Source: Mycobacterium sp.
GTDB lineage: Bacteria; Actinomycetota; Actinomycetes; Mycobacteriales; Mycobacteriaceae
Direction of reading: 5' to 3'
Assembly (NCBI RefSeq): GCF_004298145.1
Contig: NZ_SCRH01000005.1
Span: 1-64,000 of the forward strand
DNA length: 64,000 bases
The notes under the pieces are model-generated. The model was given only the letters and a program-made list of their open reading frames with translations, ran no database searches and was not told where the DNA came from. Below, piece after piece: positions 9,434 to 18,957 of the stretch (position 1 is its first letter; every line of letters begins with the position of its first letter). Made by a program: the position numbers and the translations under genes.

Positions 9434-10231
9434 TCAGCGCCCCGTCCCGAATCGCACGCCGATCGTCGTCAGTACCACGTTGACCGCGAACAGCGCGATC
9501 ACGCACAACACCAGCGTCTCGTTGACGGCGGTGCCGACGCCCTTGGGGCCGCCCTTCGTGGTCAGCCCGCGATAGCAGCCGACGAGGCCGGCGATCGTTC
9601 CGAAGGTGGCCGACTTGACGACCGAAATGATCACCTCCGGTAAACCGGTGATCAAGGTGAGGGTGCCGACGTAGGCGCCGGCCGAGATGTGTTGGATGAA
9701 AACACCGAACACGAATCCGCCGACCAGGCCGATGGTTATCACCGCACCGTTGAGCAGGGTGGCGACGATGGTCGCGGCGACGACGCGGGGTACCACCAGG
9801 CGGTGGATCGGGTCGATGCCGAGCACCTCCATCGCGTCGATCTCCTCGCGGATGGTGCGCGCGCCCAGGTCGGCGCAGATCGCCGTGGATCCGGCGCCGG
9901 CGATCACCAGCACGGTGGTCAGCGGGCCCAGTTGCGTGACCGCGCCCAATGCCGCGCCGGCGCCCGAGATGTCGGCGGCGCCGAACTCCGCCAGCAGGAT
10001 GTTGAGCGTGAAGATGATCAGCACGGTCAGCGGGATCGCGACCGCGAGGGTCGGCAGCAACGAGACGCTGGTGATGAACCAGCCCTGCTCGATCGTCTCC
10101 CGCCATTGGAAGGGCCGCCGAAACAGCGCTTTACCGGTCAGCACGCAGGTCCGGAAAAAGCCGCCGATCGCGTCGACCCCGGGCTGGATCTGGCCACGAA
10201 GATAGGTGGTGATCACGGTGTGGGTGCTCAC
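9434..10231 (-). CDS. yrbE2A: YrbE-family permease YrbE2A
   Basis: MlaE/YrbE-type permease, 265 residues from the GTG at 10231, which overlaps the mce2R stop as GTGA. An ATG at 10246 giving five more residues is the alternative. About five transmembrane helices are visible. The signature [20 protein letters not shown] and the C-terminal [15 protein letters not shown] match the family. It is the first structural gene of the Mce2 importer and pairs with YrbE2B. Confidence 0.94.
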   Translation of the reverse strand: MSTHTVITTYLRGQIQPGVDAIGGFFRTCVLTGKALFRRPFQWRETIEQGWFITSVSLLPTLAVAIPLTVLIIFTLNILLAEFGAADISGAGAALGAVTQLGPLTTVLVIAGAGSTAICADLGARTIREEIDAMEVLGIDPIHRLVVPRVVAATIVATLLNGAVITIGLVGGFVFGVFIQHISAGAYVGTLTLITGLPEVIISVVKSATFGTIAGLVGCYRGLTTKGGPKGVGTAVNETLVLCVIALFAVNVVLTTIGVRFGTGR

Positions 10232-10950
10232 CACCGTTGCGCCCAACGATCGAGCGCGGCCAGCATCGTGGAGTTGGCGAGTTCGAGTACGTTGTGGGCG
10301 GCTTTCCTCGCTTCGGCCGCATCGCCGGCGCAGATGGCCTCGGCCAGTTCCCGGTACGTGTCCGTCCGGTTGACCTCGGCATTCATCGCGGCGGCCAGGA
10401 CAGCCAGAGCCCGCTCATACGCGGCACGAAAAGGGTTGTACATCAACCGGAATACGATCGACCCGGAGCTGTCCACCAGGTGATCCCAGAACCCGAGGGT
10501 GACGCGCTGCCATTCGACCGGGTCTTCGGAGTCCTCGAGGCCGCGCAGCGAATCTTCAAGCAATGCAGCCAGCTCGGGGTCGTGTTGTTCGGCTGCTAGT
10601 TCCGCGACCTTCGGACCGATACGCAGACGGGCCTCGAGGATGCTGCGGAAAACGCTCGCGTCCAATTCGCCGTTGCGAAATAACAACTGGGGCAGCAGAT
10701 CAAGGCCGGCGTGCCGCCGGAAATCGCGCACGGTGGTGACGCCGCCCTGGCGCACCTCGACCAGGCTGGCCGCCGAGAGCCGCTTGAGCGCCTCGCGGAC
10801 AGCGGGCCGGGATACCCCGAAAACCGCTGCCAGCCGGCGCTCGCTGGGCAACGCCGCACCCGGCTGCATCTCGCCGCTGAGTACATCGGTCGCGATTTGG
10901 TCGAAAACCGCTTCGGGCACCGATCGGCGGATTACGGGCTGCAGCGCCAT
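10228..10950 (-). CDS. mce2R: GntR-family (FadR-type) regulator Mce2R
   Basis: Regulator of 240 residues. A winged helix-turn-helix occupies residues 12-75 ([20 protein letters not shown], then LVEVRQGG). An all-helical FCD/FadR-type ligand domain follows (about 90-230), with Arg and His residues ([25 protein letters not shown]) of the sort that bind metal or acyl ligands in this subfamily. In M. tuberculosis Mce2R (Rv0586) represses mce2. The gene heads the operon and overlaps yrbE2A, so autoregulation is expected. A FadR-like palindrome lies 32 nt upstream of its start. Confidence 0.93.
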   Translation of the reverse strand: MALQPVIRRSVPEAVFDQIATDVLSGEMQPGAALPSERRLAAVFGVSRPAVREALKRLSAASLVEVRQGGVTTVRDFRRHAGLDLLPQLLFRNGELDASVFRSILEARLRIGPKVAELAAEQHDPELAALLEDSLRGLEDSEDPVEWQRVTLGFWDHLVDSSGSIVFRLMYNPFRAAYERALAVLAAAMNAEVNRTDTYRELAEAICAGDAAEARKAAHNVLELANSTMLAALDRWAQRW

Positions 10951-10963
10951 GCGGCCAGTGTGG

Positions 10964-10996
10964 CTGGCCGACGGCCAGTCAGGTGGTCAGACCACC
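10964..10996. promoter_or_regulatory. Probable Mce2R operator palindromes
   Basis: Two palindromes lie just upstream of mce2R. GGTGGTCAGACCACC (10982-10996) has perfect 7-base arms around one base, and its core TGGTCAGACCA matches the FadR-type GntR pattern. CTGGCCGACGGCCAG (10964-10978) has 6-base arms. Position and motif suggest autoregulation of the mce2 operon. Binding itself is an inference. Confidence 0.55.
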
Positions 10997-11026
10997 GGCG
11001 TGTCGCAGATCTTTCCGGAGCGGCTA

Positions 11027-11971
11027 CTATCCCGTCCGCTGCGCCGCCACAAACAAATTCCCCGGCACGTAGTCCCGAACCTCGATCGGCGCAGCGCGCC
11101 CATAACCGGCCATCAATTCGTCGGACGGTGTCACCGTCACGTCCCAGCCGTGCCGGCCGAACCACTCGCCGACGTCCTCGCGTTCCTCGAAATACCAGAG
11201 CTCGTCGGTCCGCGGAACCTCGCGATCCGGATCCGTGTTGGCCATCAGCACCCGGATCCGGTCCGTCCGCTCCCGGCGCTTGGCGCGAAACTCGGGGTCG
11301 AGGAACTTGGGCCCAAGCGCCTCCACGGCGACCCGACTGCCGGCGGCGGTGAGCTCCTGGATGCGGTCGAACAGCAACTCCTGGGCCGCGGCCGGCAGAT
11401 AGGGCATCAACCCCTCAGCCGACCACACGCTCGGCGCGGAGGCATCAAAACCCGCCTGCCGCAACGCTTCCGGCCAATCCTGGCGCAGGTCCACCGCAAC
11501 CGGGACGCGGTGACAGGCGGGCTGTGCCCCGTGCTCGGCCAGTGTCGACGCCTTGAAGTCCAGCACCCGGGGCTGGTCGAGCTCGTAGACCGTCGTCCCC
11601 GCCGGCCAGGACAACCGCCACGACCGCGCATCCAAACCCGCGGCCAGGATCACAGCCTGGCGAATGCCCGCGCCGGTGGCCTCGAGGAAGAACGTGTCGA
11701 AAAACGCCGTGCGCGAGGCCATGTAGCCGACCATCGACTGCATCTGTAGCGGCAAGGTCGGTTCGGCCTCGACGACCTCGTCGGGCAGCTGGCCCGCGGT
11801 GTGCCAGTTCCACACGCCGTCGCCGGCGGCGTCGAGGAAAACCTGGGCGAAGGGATCGCTGATCAACGGGTTTTCGCCGCGCGTCTCGGCGGCGCGGGCC
11901 GAGGCCACACCCAGCGCGGTCGCACCCACACTTTCGGTGATCTCCCAGCTGTCGTTCTCGGTCCTGGCCAC
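11027..11971 (-). CDS. Class I SAM-dependent methyltransferase, TIGR00027 family
   Basis: Putative S-adenosylmethionine-dependent methyltransferase of the large mycobacterial TIGR00027 family, about 314 residues. The N-terminus begins [20 protein letters not shown], diagnostic for the family. The SAM site is [16 protein letters not shown], followed by [12 protein letters not shown]. The GTG at 11971 was chosen because GGAAGGA lies 7 nt upstream; a start at 11998 would add nine residues the family lacks. The substrate is unknown; relatives are linked to lipid or glycolipid O-methylation. It is divergent from the large membrane protein gene at 12142. Confidence 0.9.
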   Translation of the reverse strand: MARTENDSWEITESVGATALGVASARAAETRGENPLISDPFAQVFLDAAGDGVWNWHTAGQLPDEVVEAEPTLPLQMQSMVGYMASRTAFFDTFFLEATGAGIRQAVILAAGLDARSWRLSWPAGTTVYELDQPRVLDFKASTLAEHGAQPACHRVPVAVDLRQDWPEALRQAGFDASAPSVWSAEGLMPYLPAAAQELLFDRIQELTAAGSRVAVEALGPKFLDPEFRAKRRERTDRIRVLMANTDPDREVPRTDELWYFEEREDVGEWFGRHGWDVTVTPSDELMAGYGRAAPIEVRDYVPGNLFVAAQRTG

Positions 11972-12058
11972 GCGCACGTCCTTCCACTTCGCTAGCACGG
12001 CTACCTACCCGACCCTACGCGGGCCGGATGGGTGGGAACTGTCAACGAACCGGGTATT

Positions 12059-12070
12059 CAAGTTAACTTG
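12059..12070. promoter_or_regulatory. Perfect 12-bp palindrome in a divergent promoter region
   Basis: CAAGTTAACTTG is a perfect dyad in the 170-bp gap between the divergent methyltransferase (11971) and membrane-protein (12142) genes. It is AT-rich against its surroundings and sits where an operator would serve both genes. No regulator can be assigned. Confidence 0.35.
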
Positions 12071-12141
12071 TCGGCGAGCCCATCAGCAGGGCGAGAGCGC
12101 GGTGTCAGCGATACCGGGCGGATCCGAAGGATCGTTGATAC

Positions 12142-14517
12142 ATGCGAGTTGACGGGCGCGACATCACCGTTTCCGGCAGCCTGCTGCAACCGCTGACCCG
12201 GCGGACCAACGACATCCTGCGGCTGGTCCTGGCCGCACTCTTCCTGGCGCTGGTGATCACGGGTTCGGTGATCACCCGCCCGCAGTGGATCGCGCTGGAA
12301 AAGTCCGTCTCGCAGATCGTCGGCGTCTTGTCGCCCACCCAGTCCGATGTGGTGTACCTGGTGTACGGGTTGGCGATCGTCGCGCTGCCATTCATGATCC
12401 TCATCGGATTGATCGTCGCCGGGCAGTGGAAACTGCTGGGCGCGTACGCGGCCGCGGGGTTGGGCGCCATCGTTCTGTTGTCGATCAGCGGCACCGGCCT
12501 GGCGGCGCCCCGATGGCACTTCGACGTCCTCGACCGGCTGAGCACGCTGCCGGCGCAGCTACTCGACGACCCACGGTGGATCGGGATGCTGGCGGCGGTG
12601 CTGACGGTGTCGGGGCCCTGGCTGCCGGCGCGCTGGCGGCACTGGTGGTGGGCGCTGCTGCTGGCCTTCGTGCCCATCCACCTCGTGATCAGTGCGGTCG
12701 TTCCGGCGCGATCGCTGGTGGGTCTGGCGGTCGGTTGGCTGGTCGGGGCGCTGGTGGTGCTGGTCGTCGGCACTCCCGCGCTCGAGGTGCCGCTGGACGC
12801 CGCGGTGCGCGCCATGGCCAAAGCCGGCGTTGTGGTGTCGCGGCTCACCGTGGTTCGGCCGGCCGGGCGCGGCCCGCTCATTCTTTCGGCCGACGGTGAG
12901 GATTCCGGACAGCGGGCGCTGATCGAGTTGTACGGCCCGCATCAACGCAGCGGCGGCGCGCTGCGCCAGCTCTGGGGGAAGCTGAAGCTGCGCGACGCCG
13001 AGACCGCTCCCCTGGTGACGTCCATGCGCCGCGCGGTGGAGCATCGCGCGTTGATGGCGATCGCCATCGGTGACGCCGGGCTGGCCAACACCGCAACGGT
13101 CGCCCTCGCCCCGCTGGATCGGGGATGGATGCTGCACTCGCACAAGCCTGCTCGCGGCACACCCATCGACCACTGTGCGGCGACGACACCCGTTCACCGA
13201 CTGTGGGAATCGCTGCGAATCCTCAACGACCGTCAGATCGCCCACGGCGACTTACGCAGGCAGCACATCACGGTCGACGACGGTGCGGTGTTATTCGGCA
13301 GCTTCGGCAGCGCGGAATACGGCGCGACCGACGCCCAGCTTCAGTCGGATATCGCGCAGCTGCTGGTGACCACCGCGGCGCTGTATGACCCGAAGTCGGC
13401 GGTGCGGGCCGCGATCGACGTGTTCGGGCCGGACACCATTTTGTCCGCCTCCCGTCGGCTCACCAAAGTCGCTGTGCCGAGGTTCATTCGGCGGTCGGTG
13501 CCGGACTCCGGCGCCGTCATCTCCGGTACGCGCGCGGAGGTGAAGCGCCAAACCGGCGCCGATCAGATCAAGCCTCAGACCATCACCCGCTTCACCCGCA
13601 GCCAGTTGATTCAGCTGGTGCTCTTCGGTGCGCTGGTCTATGTCGCATATCCCTTCATCAGCACGGCGCCGACGTTCTTCTCCGAACTGAAGACGGCGAA
13701 CTGGTCGTGGGCGCTGCTGGGCTTGCTGGTGTCGGCGCTGACCTACGTCGGCGCGGCCGCCGCGTTGTGGGCCTGCGCCGACGGCATGGTGAGCTTCTGG
13801 ACGCTGTCAATCGCGCAGGTGGCCAACACTTTTGCCGCGACCACCACCCCCGCCGGCGTCGGTGGGCTGGCGCTGTCCACCCGGTTCCTGCAGAAGAGCG
13901 GCTTGTCGGCGATGCGCGCGACCGCGGCGGTGGCGCTGCAGCAGTCGGTACAGGTGATCGCGCATCTCGCGCTGCTGGTCTTGTTCAGCGCCGTCGCCGG
14001 CGCCTCGATGAATCTCTCGCATTTCGTGCCGAGCGCGACATTGCTGTATCTGATCGCGGGTGTGGCACTGGGCATCATCGGCACATTCTTGTTCGTGCCC
14101 ACGCTGCGCAGGTGGCTGTCCACCGAGGTGCGCCCGAAGCTGAACGAGGTCGTCAGCGACCTGGTGAGGCTCGCCCTCGAGCCGCGCCGGCTGGCCCTGA
14201 TCCTGATGGGCTGTGCGGGCACCACCCTGGGCGCGGCGCTGGCGCTGTGGGCCAGCATCGAGGCTTTCGGCGGCGGCACGACATTCGTCGCCGTCACCGT
14301 GGTCACCATGGTCGGTGGGACGCTGGCGTCGGCCGCCCCGACTCCCGGCGGCGTCGGTGCCGTCGAGGCGGCGCTGATCGGTGGCCTGGCCGCCTTCGGC
14401 GTGCCGGCCGCCGTCGGTGTGCCGTCGGTGCTGCTGTATCGGATGCTGACCTGCTGGCTACCGGTATTCGTGGGGTGGCCGGTGATGCGGTGGTTGACCA
14501 CCCACGAGATGATCTGA
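12142..14517 (+). CDS. Integral membrane protein: flippase-like domain with kinase-like insert
   Basis: Protein of 791 residues matching Rv0585c in position. Residues 1-205 hold about six transmembrane helices. Residues 215-455 are soluble and kinase-like: HGDL at 368-371 resembles a catalytic loop, but the expected DFG is GSFG (386-389), so it may be a pseudokinase. Residues 470-791 carry eight or so helices of the lysylphosphatidylglycerol synthase TM/UPF0104 (YbhN, AglD-like) family, including TTPAGVGGLALSTRF and ASAAPTPGGVGAVEAALIGG. By family it could move or modify a lipid or polyprenyl-linked substrate across the membrane. It has a weak ribosome site (GAAGG 11 nt upstream) and is convergent with the GH92 gene. 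Confidence 0.85.
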   Translation: MRVDGRDITVSGSLLQPLTRRTNDILRLVLAALFLALVITGSVITRPQWIALEKSVSQIVGVLSPTQSDVVYLVYGLAIVALPFMILIGLIVAGQWKLLGAYAAAGLGAIVLLSISGTGLAAPRWHFDVLDRLSTLPAQLLDDPRWIGMLAAVLTVSGPWLPARWRHWWWALLLAFVPIHLVISAVVPARSLVGLAVGWLVGALVVLVVGTPALEVPLDAAVRAMAKAGVVVSRLTVVRPAGRGPLILSADGEDSGQRALIELYGPHQRSGGALRQLWGKLKLRDAETAPLVTSMRRAVEHRALMAIAIGDAGLANTATVALAPLDRGWMLHSHKPARGTPIDHCAATTPVHRLWESLRILNDRQIAHGDLRRQHITVDDGAVLFGSFGSAEYGATDAQLQSDIAQLLVTTAALYDPKSAVRAAIDVFGPDTILSASRRLTKVAVPRFIRRSVPDSGAVISGTRAEVKRQTGADQIKPQTITRFTRSQLIQLVLFGALVYVAYPFISTAPTFFSELKTANWSWALLGLLVSALTYVGAAAALWACADGMVSFWTLSIAQVANTFAATTTPAGVGGLALSTRFLQKSGLSAMRATAAVALQQSVQVIAHLALLVLFSAVAGASMNLSHFVPSATLLYLIAGVALGIIGTFLFVPTLRRWLSTEVRPKLNEVVSDLVRLALEPRRLALILMGCAGTTLGAALALWASIEAFGGGTTFVAVTVVTMVGGTLASAAPTPGGVGAVEAALIGGLAAFGVPAAVGVPSVLLYRMLTCWLPVFVGWPVMRWLTTHEMI

Positions 14518-14527
14518 GTGACCCGCC

Positions 14528-17164
14528 TCAGGTGTTGCCGGATTCGGCCTGCGTGACCACGAAAACCGTTGATCTGCGCACACTTTGGCCGGCCGTGGTG
14601 GTCAAATACACGAGGTAGTAGTCCTCGGGCACCGACTGTGCCACCGTGATCGGGATGTCGACGCCGGCCGCTCCGCCGGCGTCGAATCGGCCGGCCGTGG
14701 GCTCGACGGTGATCCCGGCACCGGAGGACGTGCCGGAGACCGTGTAACCGTCGGTGCCGCCGATCATGCGTTGCGCGTCGAGGCTGACCGTGCCCGCGTG
14801 CCCGGGCGCGATCGTGACAACGGGTTGGGCAACGTTGACGGTCAGCGCCGAGGCGCCCGCCCCGAACGACGGTGGCGTGTCCGCTTCGGCTGTGCCCCAA
14901 CGCTTGTCGGGGTAGGCGGCGAGCGAGAACGTCAGCGTGCCGCCGGTATCGATGATCGACTCGGGCAGCGACGTGTGCTCGGTGGCCTGGCCGTCGATCT
15001 TCAGGCCGCTGATGTATTTGAGGTGGTGCGGCCCCGACGCGCCCGGGGCGGAGATCCGGATGGACTTGTTTGCCGGCAGCGCGATTTCGGCACGGTCGAA
15101 AAGCGGTGCGCCCACGGTGAGGATCGGCGTTCCCGGGGTGGCCGGGTACAGGCCCAGCGCCGCCCACACGTACCAGGCGGCCAGCGCACCCAGGTCGTCG
15201 TTGCCCGGCTCCCCGTCGGCCGTCGGCGCGAAGAGCCCGCGCACCCGGTCGACCGTGCGCTGGGTCTTCCACGGTTGACCGACGTAGTTGTACAACCACG
15301 GCACACCGAAGCTCGGCTCGTTGCCGGCCCACAGATAGGGGTGGTTGGGGCCGACGTTGAGCTTCTCGGTGAAGCGGTCGAGCCGGTGGGCCACGGCCGC
15401 ACGGCCGCCCAGAGCGGTCACCAAACCCGCGACATTGTGCGGCACCGACCACACGTACTGGTCGGCGTTGCCCTCGTCATAGCCGACCTGACCGAAGTTC
15501 TGCGGGGACACGACGAACGCGGGGCCGGGGCGGAAGAATCCGCTCCAGCTGCGGGGCACCACGTATCGGGTGGTCGGATTGAACAGGTTCTGCCAGTACT
15601 GCGAACGGTTTTGAAACTCGGCGGCGGTCGCGGCATCGCCGAGCGAGTCGGCGAATCGGGAGATGGTGAAGTCGTCGATCGACCACTCGAGCGTGATCGA
15701 CGCGTTGGCGATCCAGCCGTTGCGGCCGAACTCCAAGGTGAACGGGGCGTAGCCGAGCCGCTGGTAGGTGGCGATGCCGGGCCGCTCCACGTATCCGGCC
15801 AGCCCCACCCCGCCTTTGGTGGCCCCGTCCACCATGTAGCGCAACGCGGCATGAACGTCGAAGTCCTTGGCTCCGAAGGTGTTCAGGTTGACGATGAGGG
15901 GCACCACGCTGTCCCCGGTCATCTCGCCGGTCGCGGCGTTGGCGAACGCCCAGCGCGGCAGCGAACCGCTTTGGTCGGCGTCGTTCACCAGGGACTGGGC
16001 CATGTCGCTGGCCCGCTCCGGGAACAGCAACGCCTGCAGCGCCGCCAGGCACCGGTAGGTGTCCCAGTCGGAGAAGTTGGCGTACTGCGTGTGGCCCGCG
16101 GCCACGGCGTGGATGGAGCCGTCAAACCCGACGTAGCGTCCGTCGGCGTCGTTGAAGGTGTTGGGGTGCAGGAGGGTTCGATACAGCGAGGTGTAGAAGG
16201 TCGTCAGGTCGTCGACGTCCCTGCCGGCAACCGTTATTCGGGACAGGGCGGCGTTCCATTCCCTCGATGCGGCGGCGCGAACGTCGTCGAAGCTCGCCGC
16301 ACCCTCGGCCGCCAGGTTCGCCCGCGCGCCCTCGATCCCGACGTAGGAGATCGCGGTGCGCACCTCGAGCACCGAACCGGCCGGAAACTCCACGTAGCCA
16401 CCGCTGTACGGCGCATTCGCGGCGCGGGCCCCGGCGTAGACCGCGCGGCCATCCCAGGATCCGTACGCGGTGAAGGGCCGGCTGAACTTCATGGCGAAAT
16501 ACACCGTGTAGGCGTTCGGCTTGTCGCAGAACCCACCGCTGGTGGCCCAGCCGGTGATCGTGGTGTCGTCCTCCCCGATCTCGATGGTCGCGCGGGAGTT
16601 GCCCGCCAGCGACGAACCCGAGCGCACCTGCAGCCGGGCGGTGCGGCCGTTGTCCGGATAGCTGAAGCGCCCGACGCCCGTGTGCGCGGTGGCGGTCAGC
16701 TCCGCCTTCACCCCGGTGCCGGGGAACCGCACCGTGTAATAGCCGGGCACACCCTGCTCGGTGTCGTCGTGGGCGATCTTTTCCCAAGCGTTCCAGGGTT
16801 TCGGGCCGATCCCGCCGGTGGTCGGCAGCATCGAGATGTCGCCGAACGCAGCACATCCCACCGACGCGTGGGTCATGCTGAACCCACTCGCGCGTGGGTT
16901 GTCGTAGTTATAGCCGGCGTAGTTACCGACGGTATCCGGCGAGTACTGCACCATCCCGAACGGCACGGTGGCTCCGGGAAAGTTGTTGATCTCTCCCACC
17001 GTCTCACCGCCCGTACCGGTGCCGATGAGCGTCGCAACGTGGTCGACCGGATTCGCCACGAACACGGGCGGGCCGTCATACCCCTTCGGCGGGACCGCGG
17101 CGATGAAGGTCAGGAAGACGGCCGACGCCGCGATGACCGCAACCAGCGCCCTTCGTGACCGCAT
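14528..17164 (-). CDS. Secreted GH92-family alpha-mannosidase-like glycoside hydrolase
   Basis: Protein of 878 residues from the ATG at 17164, matching Rv0584. A signal peptide ([20 protein letters not shown]) shows export. GH92 features follow: [20 protein letters not shown] at the N-terminal beta domain, [20 protein letters not shown], then the catalytic (alpha/alpha)6 domain with [30 protein letters not shown] and [22 protein letters not shown]92 enzymes are calcium-dependent exo-alpha-mannosidases. A C-terminal NEW3-like beta segment (about 760-870) may bind carbohydrate. Possible substrates are mannosylated lipoglycans or host N-glycans. A longer reading to 17221 is unlikely because it precedes the signal peptide. 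Confidence 0.92.
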   Translation of the reverse strand: MRSRRALVAVIAASAVFLTFIAAVPPKGYDGPPVFVANPVDHVATLIGTGTGGETVGEINNFPGATVPFGMVQYSPDTVGNYAGYNYDNPRASGFSMTHASVGCAAFGDISMLPTTGGIGPKPWNAWEKIAHDDTEQGVPGYYTVRFPGTGVKAELTATAHTGVGRFSYPDNGRTARLQVRSGSSLAGNSRATIEIGEDDTTITGWATSGGFCDKPNAYTVYFAMKFSRPFTAYGSWDGRAVYAGARAANAPYSGGYVEFPAGSVLEVRTAISYVGIEGARANLAAEGAASFDDVRAAASREWNAALSRITVAGRDVDDLTTFYTSLYRTLLHPNTFNDADGRYVGFDGSIHAVAAGHTQYANFSDWDTYRCLAALQALLFPERASDMAQSLVNDADQSGSLPRWAFANAATGEMTGDSVVPLIVNLNTFGAKDFDVHAALRYMVDGATKGGVGLAGYVERPGIATYQRLGYAPFTLEFGRNGWIANASITLEWSIDDFTISRFADSLGDAATAAEFQNRSQYWQNLFNPTTRYVVPRSWSGFFRPGPAFVVSPQNFGQVGYDEGNADQYVWSVPHNVAGLVTALGGRAAVAHRLDRFTEKLNVGPNHPYLWAGNEPSFGVPWLYNYVGQPWKTQRTVDRVRGLFAPTADGEPGNDDLGALAAWYVWAALGLYPATPGTPILTVGAPLFDRAEIALPANKSIRISAPGASGPHHLKYISGLKIDGQATEHTSLPESIIDTGGTLTFSLAAYPDKRWGTAEADTPPSFGAGASALTVNVAQPVVTIAPGHAGTVSLDAQRMIGGTDGYTVSGTSSGAGITVEPTAGRFDAGGAAGVDIPITVAQSVPEDYYLVYLTTTAGQSVRRSTVFVVTQAESGNT

Positions 17165-17374
17165 ACCTGATCTCTTACTGGATAACGACCACAGAGCGGT
17201 GCATTGCGGTGGTGTTTCCACCCAGGAATTGGAAAACGATCGGCGGGCGTCCGGGACCGCGGCACCGACTCCAAAAGATTCTGGCGAACTAGCCGGCCAT
17301 TTCGATTGCTGTCATTTCAGCGCGGCCCGCGCTGGTACCGGCCCGATCCTCGGGAGATTGGATTAACGAAACAT

Positions 17375-17530
17375 TTGACGCCAGCAACCATTTCCATGGC
17401 GCTGAGTTTGGCGCTTGCCGGTTGCGGCCACGACCACCAGAAATCCGGCGACAAGACGTCCCCATCGACCTCGGCGTCGCAAACCAGCGCGGCACCGACG
17501 AACAGACCACCCCCACCGGACGAAGGGTAG
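17375..17530 (+). pseudogene. Truncated LpqN-like lipoprotein
   Basis: A frame encodes a lipoprotein signal (MALSLALAGC, a classic lipobox) and a short Ser/Thr/Pro-rich linker, then stops after about 50 residues. Signal peptide and position beside the GH92 gene fit the N-terminus of lpqN (Rv0583c), whose folded domain of about 170 residues is missing here. The start is uncertain: TTG at 17375 is the best in-frame choice, and no good ribosome site is seen. It may be a decayed gene or may still make a small lipopeptide. Confidence 0.45.
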
Positions 17531-17562
17531 GCCGCCGTGCCGGATCGCTCTACGGTAGACGC

Positions 17563-18048
17563 ATGACGGAGCAGTCACATGCGGTCGATGCCGGGCATCC
17601 ACCGTCGGCGCTATTGCGTCTCATCAACCCGGTGATGGGGTTTCTGCTGCGCAGTCCCTTCGCCGGCGCCGCGCGCAGGCAATTCATGGTGTTGAGTTTC
17701 ACCGGGCGCAAGACGGGGCGTCCGTATTCAATTCCGTTGAGCGCACACCTGATTGACGATCAGCTTTACGCGCTGACCGGTGCGCCGTGGAAGCAGAACT
17801 TCCGCGACGGCGGCCCCGTCCAAGTCGTGTACGACGGCAAGACGACGGCGATGCGCGGCGAGCTCATCCGCGACCGGGCCGTCGTTTCGGATCTCTTGTT
17901 GCGCGCCGCCGAGTCCTATGGCGTGGCGCGCGCACAGCGCATGATCGGATTGAAGTTCCGCGATCACCGCATGCCGACACGCGACGAGTTCGCCGAGGCG
18001 GTCGACCGGCTCCACCTGGGGGCGGTCCGATTGAGCGCGGCCGAATAG
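17563..18048 (+). CDS. DUF385 / deazaflavin-dependent nitroreductase-family protein
   Basis: Protein of 161 residues of the split beta-barrel family that includes the F420-dependent nitroreductase Ddn. The hallmark FTGRKTGRPYSIPL lies at about residues 45-58, followed by ALTGAPWKQNFRDGG and a beta-strand VQVVYDGK. Members bind F420 or related flavins; the activity here is unknown. The ATG at 17563 fits the usual N-terminus; a longer reading from 17422 would add residues unlike the family. It ends 4 nt before the convergent PAS-ANTAR gene. Confidence 0.85.
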   Translation: MTEQSHAVDAGHPPSALLRLINPVMGFLLRSPFAGAARRQFMVLSFTGRKTGRPYSIPLSAHLIDDQLYALTGAPWKQNFRDGGPVQVVYDGKTTAMRGELIRDRAVVSDLLLRAAESYGVARAQRMIGLKFRDHRMPTRDEFAEAVDRLHLGAVRLSAAE

Positions 18049-18052
18049 GCGC

Positions 18053-18757
18053 TCAGCCGCTGCCGCCGTCCGGATGACCACCGGCGCGGGGCGCGTGCAG
18101 GTGCGTGACCGCGCGCAGGCGCTGGTCGAATCGCGACCGCGCGGTGATGACTTCCTTGCCCAGCGCCGAGAAGTCTTCGGCGATGCGTTGGGCGAGCAGC
18201 CCGACCTTCATGTTTCTCGATTGGGACAGCGTTTTGAGCATGTTGAACGCGGCGTCCTCGTCGAGGCCGTAGACCAGCATCAGCATCCCCTTGGTGCGGT
18301 CGATCACGCCGCGACGCCCGGCGATCTCGGAGACCTTGGCGCTGATGGATTCCTCGCGGCTGCGGTTGAGTACCGGTGTGACTTCGATGTAGAAGCCGTG
18401 GGTCCCGATGACCTCGTCGTTGTCGTCGCAGAATCGGTCGCCGACCACGATGACATGGTGGATGAGGCCGCCGGTGTCCACGATGCGATGCCGCGTGCTG
18501 AACGCCTGACGACGCCTGATCATGTCGTTGATGCCGTCGGTCACCTGAGGGCGGTCGGCCGGATGTTTGTGCGACAGCACCAGCTCGGTGGTGGGTGTCA
18601 CGGTGCCGGGTTGGTAGCCGTGCATGCGCTGGACTTCGTCGGACCACACCCAGCGCTCGCCCTCGAAGTAGAAGCGGAACCAGCCCACGCGCTGCGGTAT
18701 GGCGCCGGCCAGATCCCGCTCGACCGCCCCGGCCACGCCGTCTAGTTTCCAAGACAC
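18053..18757 (-). CDS. PAS and ANTAR domain regulator
   Basis: About 234 residues from the GTG at 18757; a TTG at 18799 is possible. A PAS domain (about residues 15-130: YFEGERWVWSDEVQRMHGYQ, HPADRPQV, GTHGFYIEVTP) is followed by an ANTAR RNA-binding domain (about 145-210: RGVIDRTKGMLMLVYGLDED, AAFNMLKTLSQSRNMKVGLL). ANTAR proteins bind dual hairpins in nascent mRNA and prevent termination; mycobacteria use them in lipid and redox control. No partner kinase is adjacent. It lies upstream of galT-galK in the same orientation sense but after galK, so it is probably monocistronic. Confidence 0.9.
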   Translation of the reverse strand: MSWKLDGVAGAVERDLAGAIPQRVGWFRFYFEGERWVWSDEVQRMHGYQPGTVTPTTELVLSHKHPADRPQVTDGINDMIRRRQAFSTRHRIVDTGGLIHHVIVVGDRFCDDNDEVIGTHGFYIEVTPVLNRSREESISAKVSEIAGRRGVIDRTKGMLMLVYGLDEDAAFNMLKTLSQSRNMKVGLLAQRIAEDFSALGKEVITARSRFDQRLRAVTHLHAPRAGGHPDGGSG

Positions 18758-18957
18758 GGCGGACGTTTCGCGTCGAGGGCAATCGGGCTGGCGGCGCAAA
18801 GCATTCGCGATCTCAGGTGGACCGCTGCCGCCCGGGCAGGAAAATTGGCATTGCGCATGCTGGAGCGACCTACCCCCATGGCCGTGAGGTTACAGTTTCT
18901 GACCGGTGGTCACCACGGAATCAACAAAATTGCCGGACGAGTAACTTTTGGGCTCGC

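Noticed and set aside
14585..17158. 857-residue open frame on the plus strand
   Set aside because: It is the antisense shadow of the GH92 gene in GC-rich DNA; composition is low-complexity R/G/V/H, with no motifs or ribosome site.
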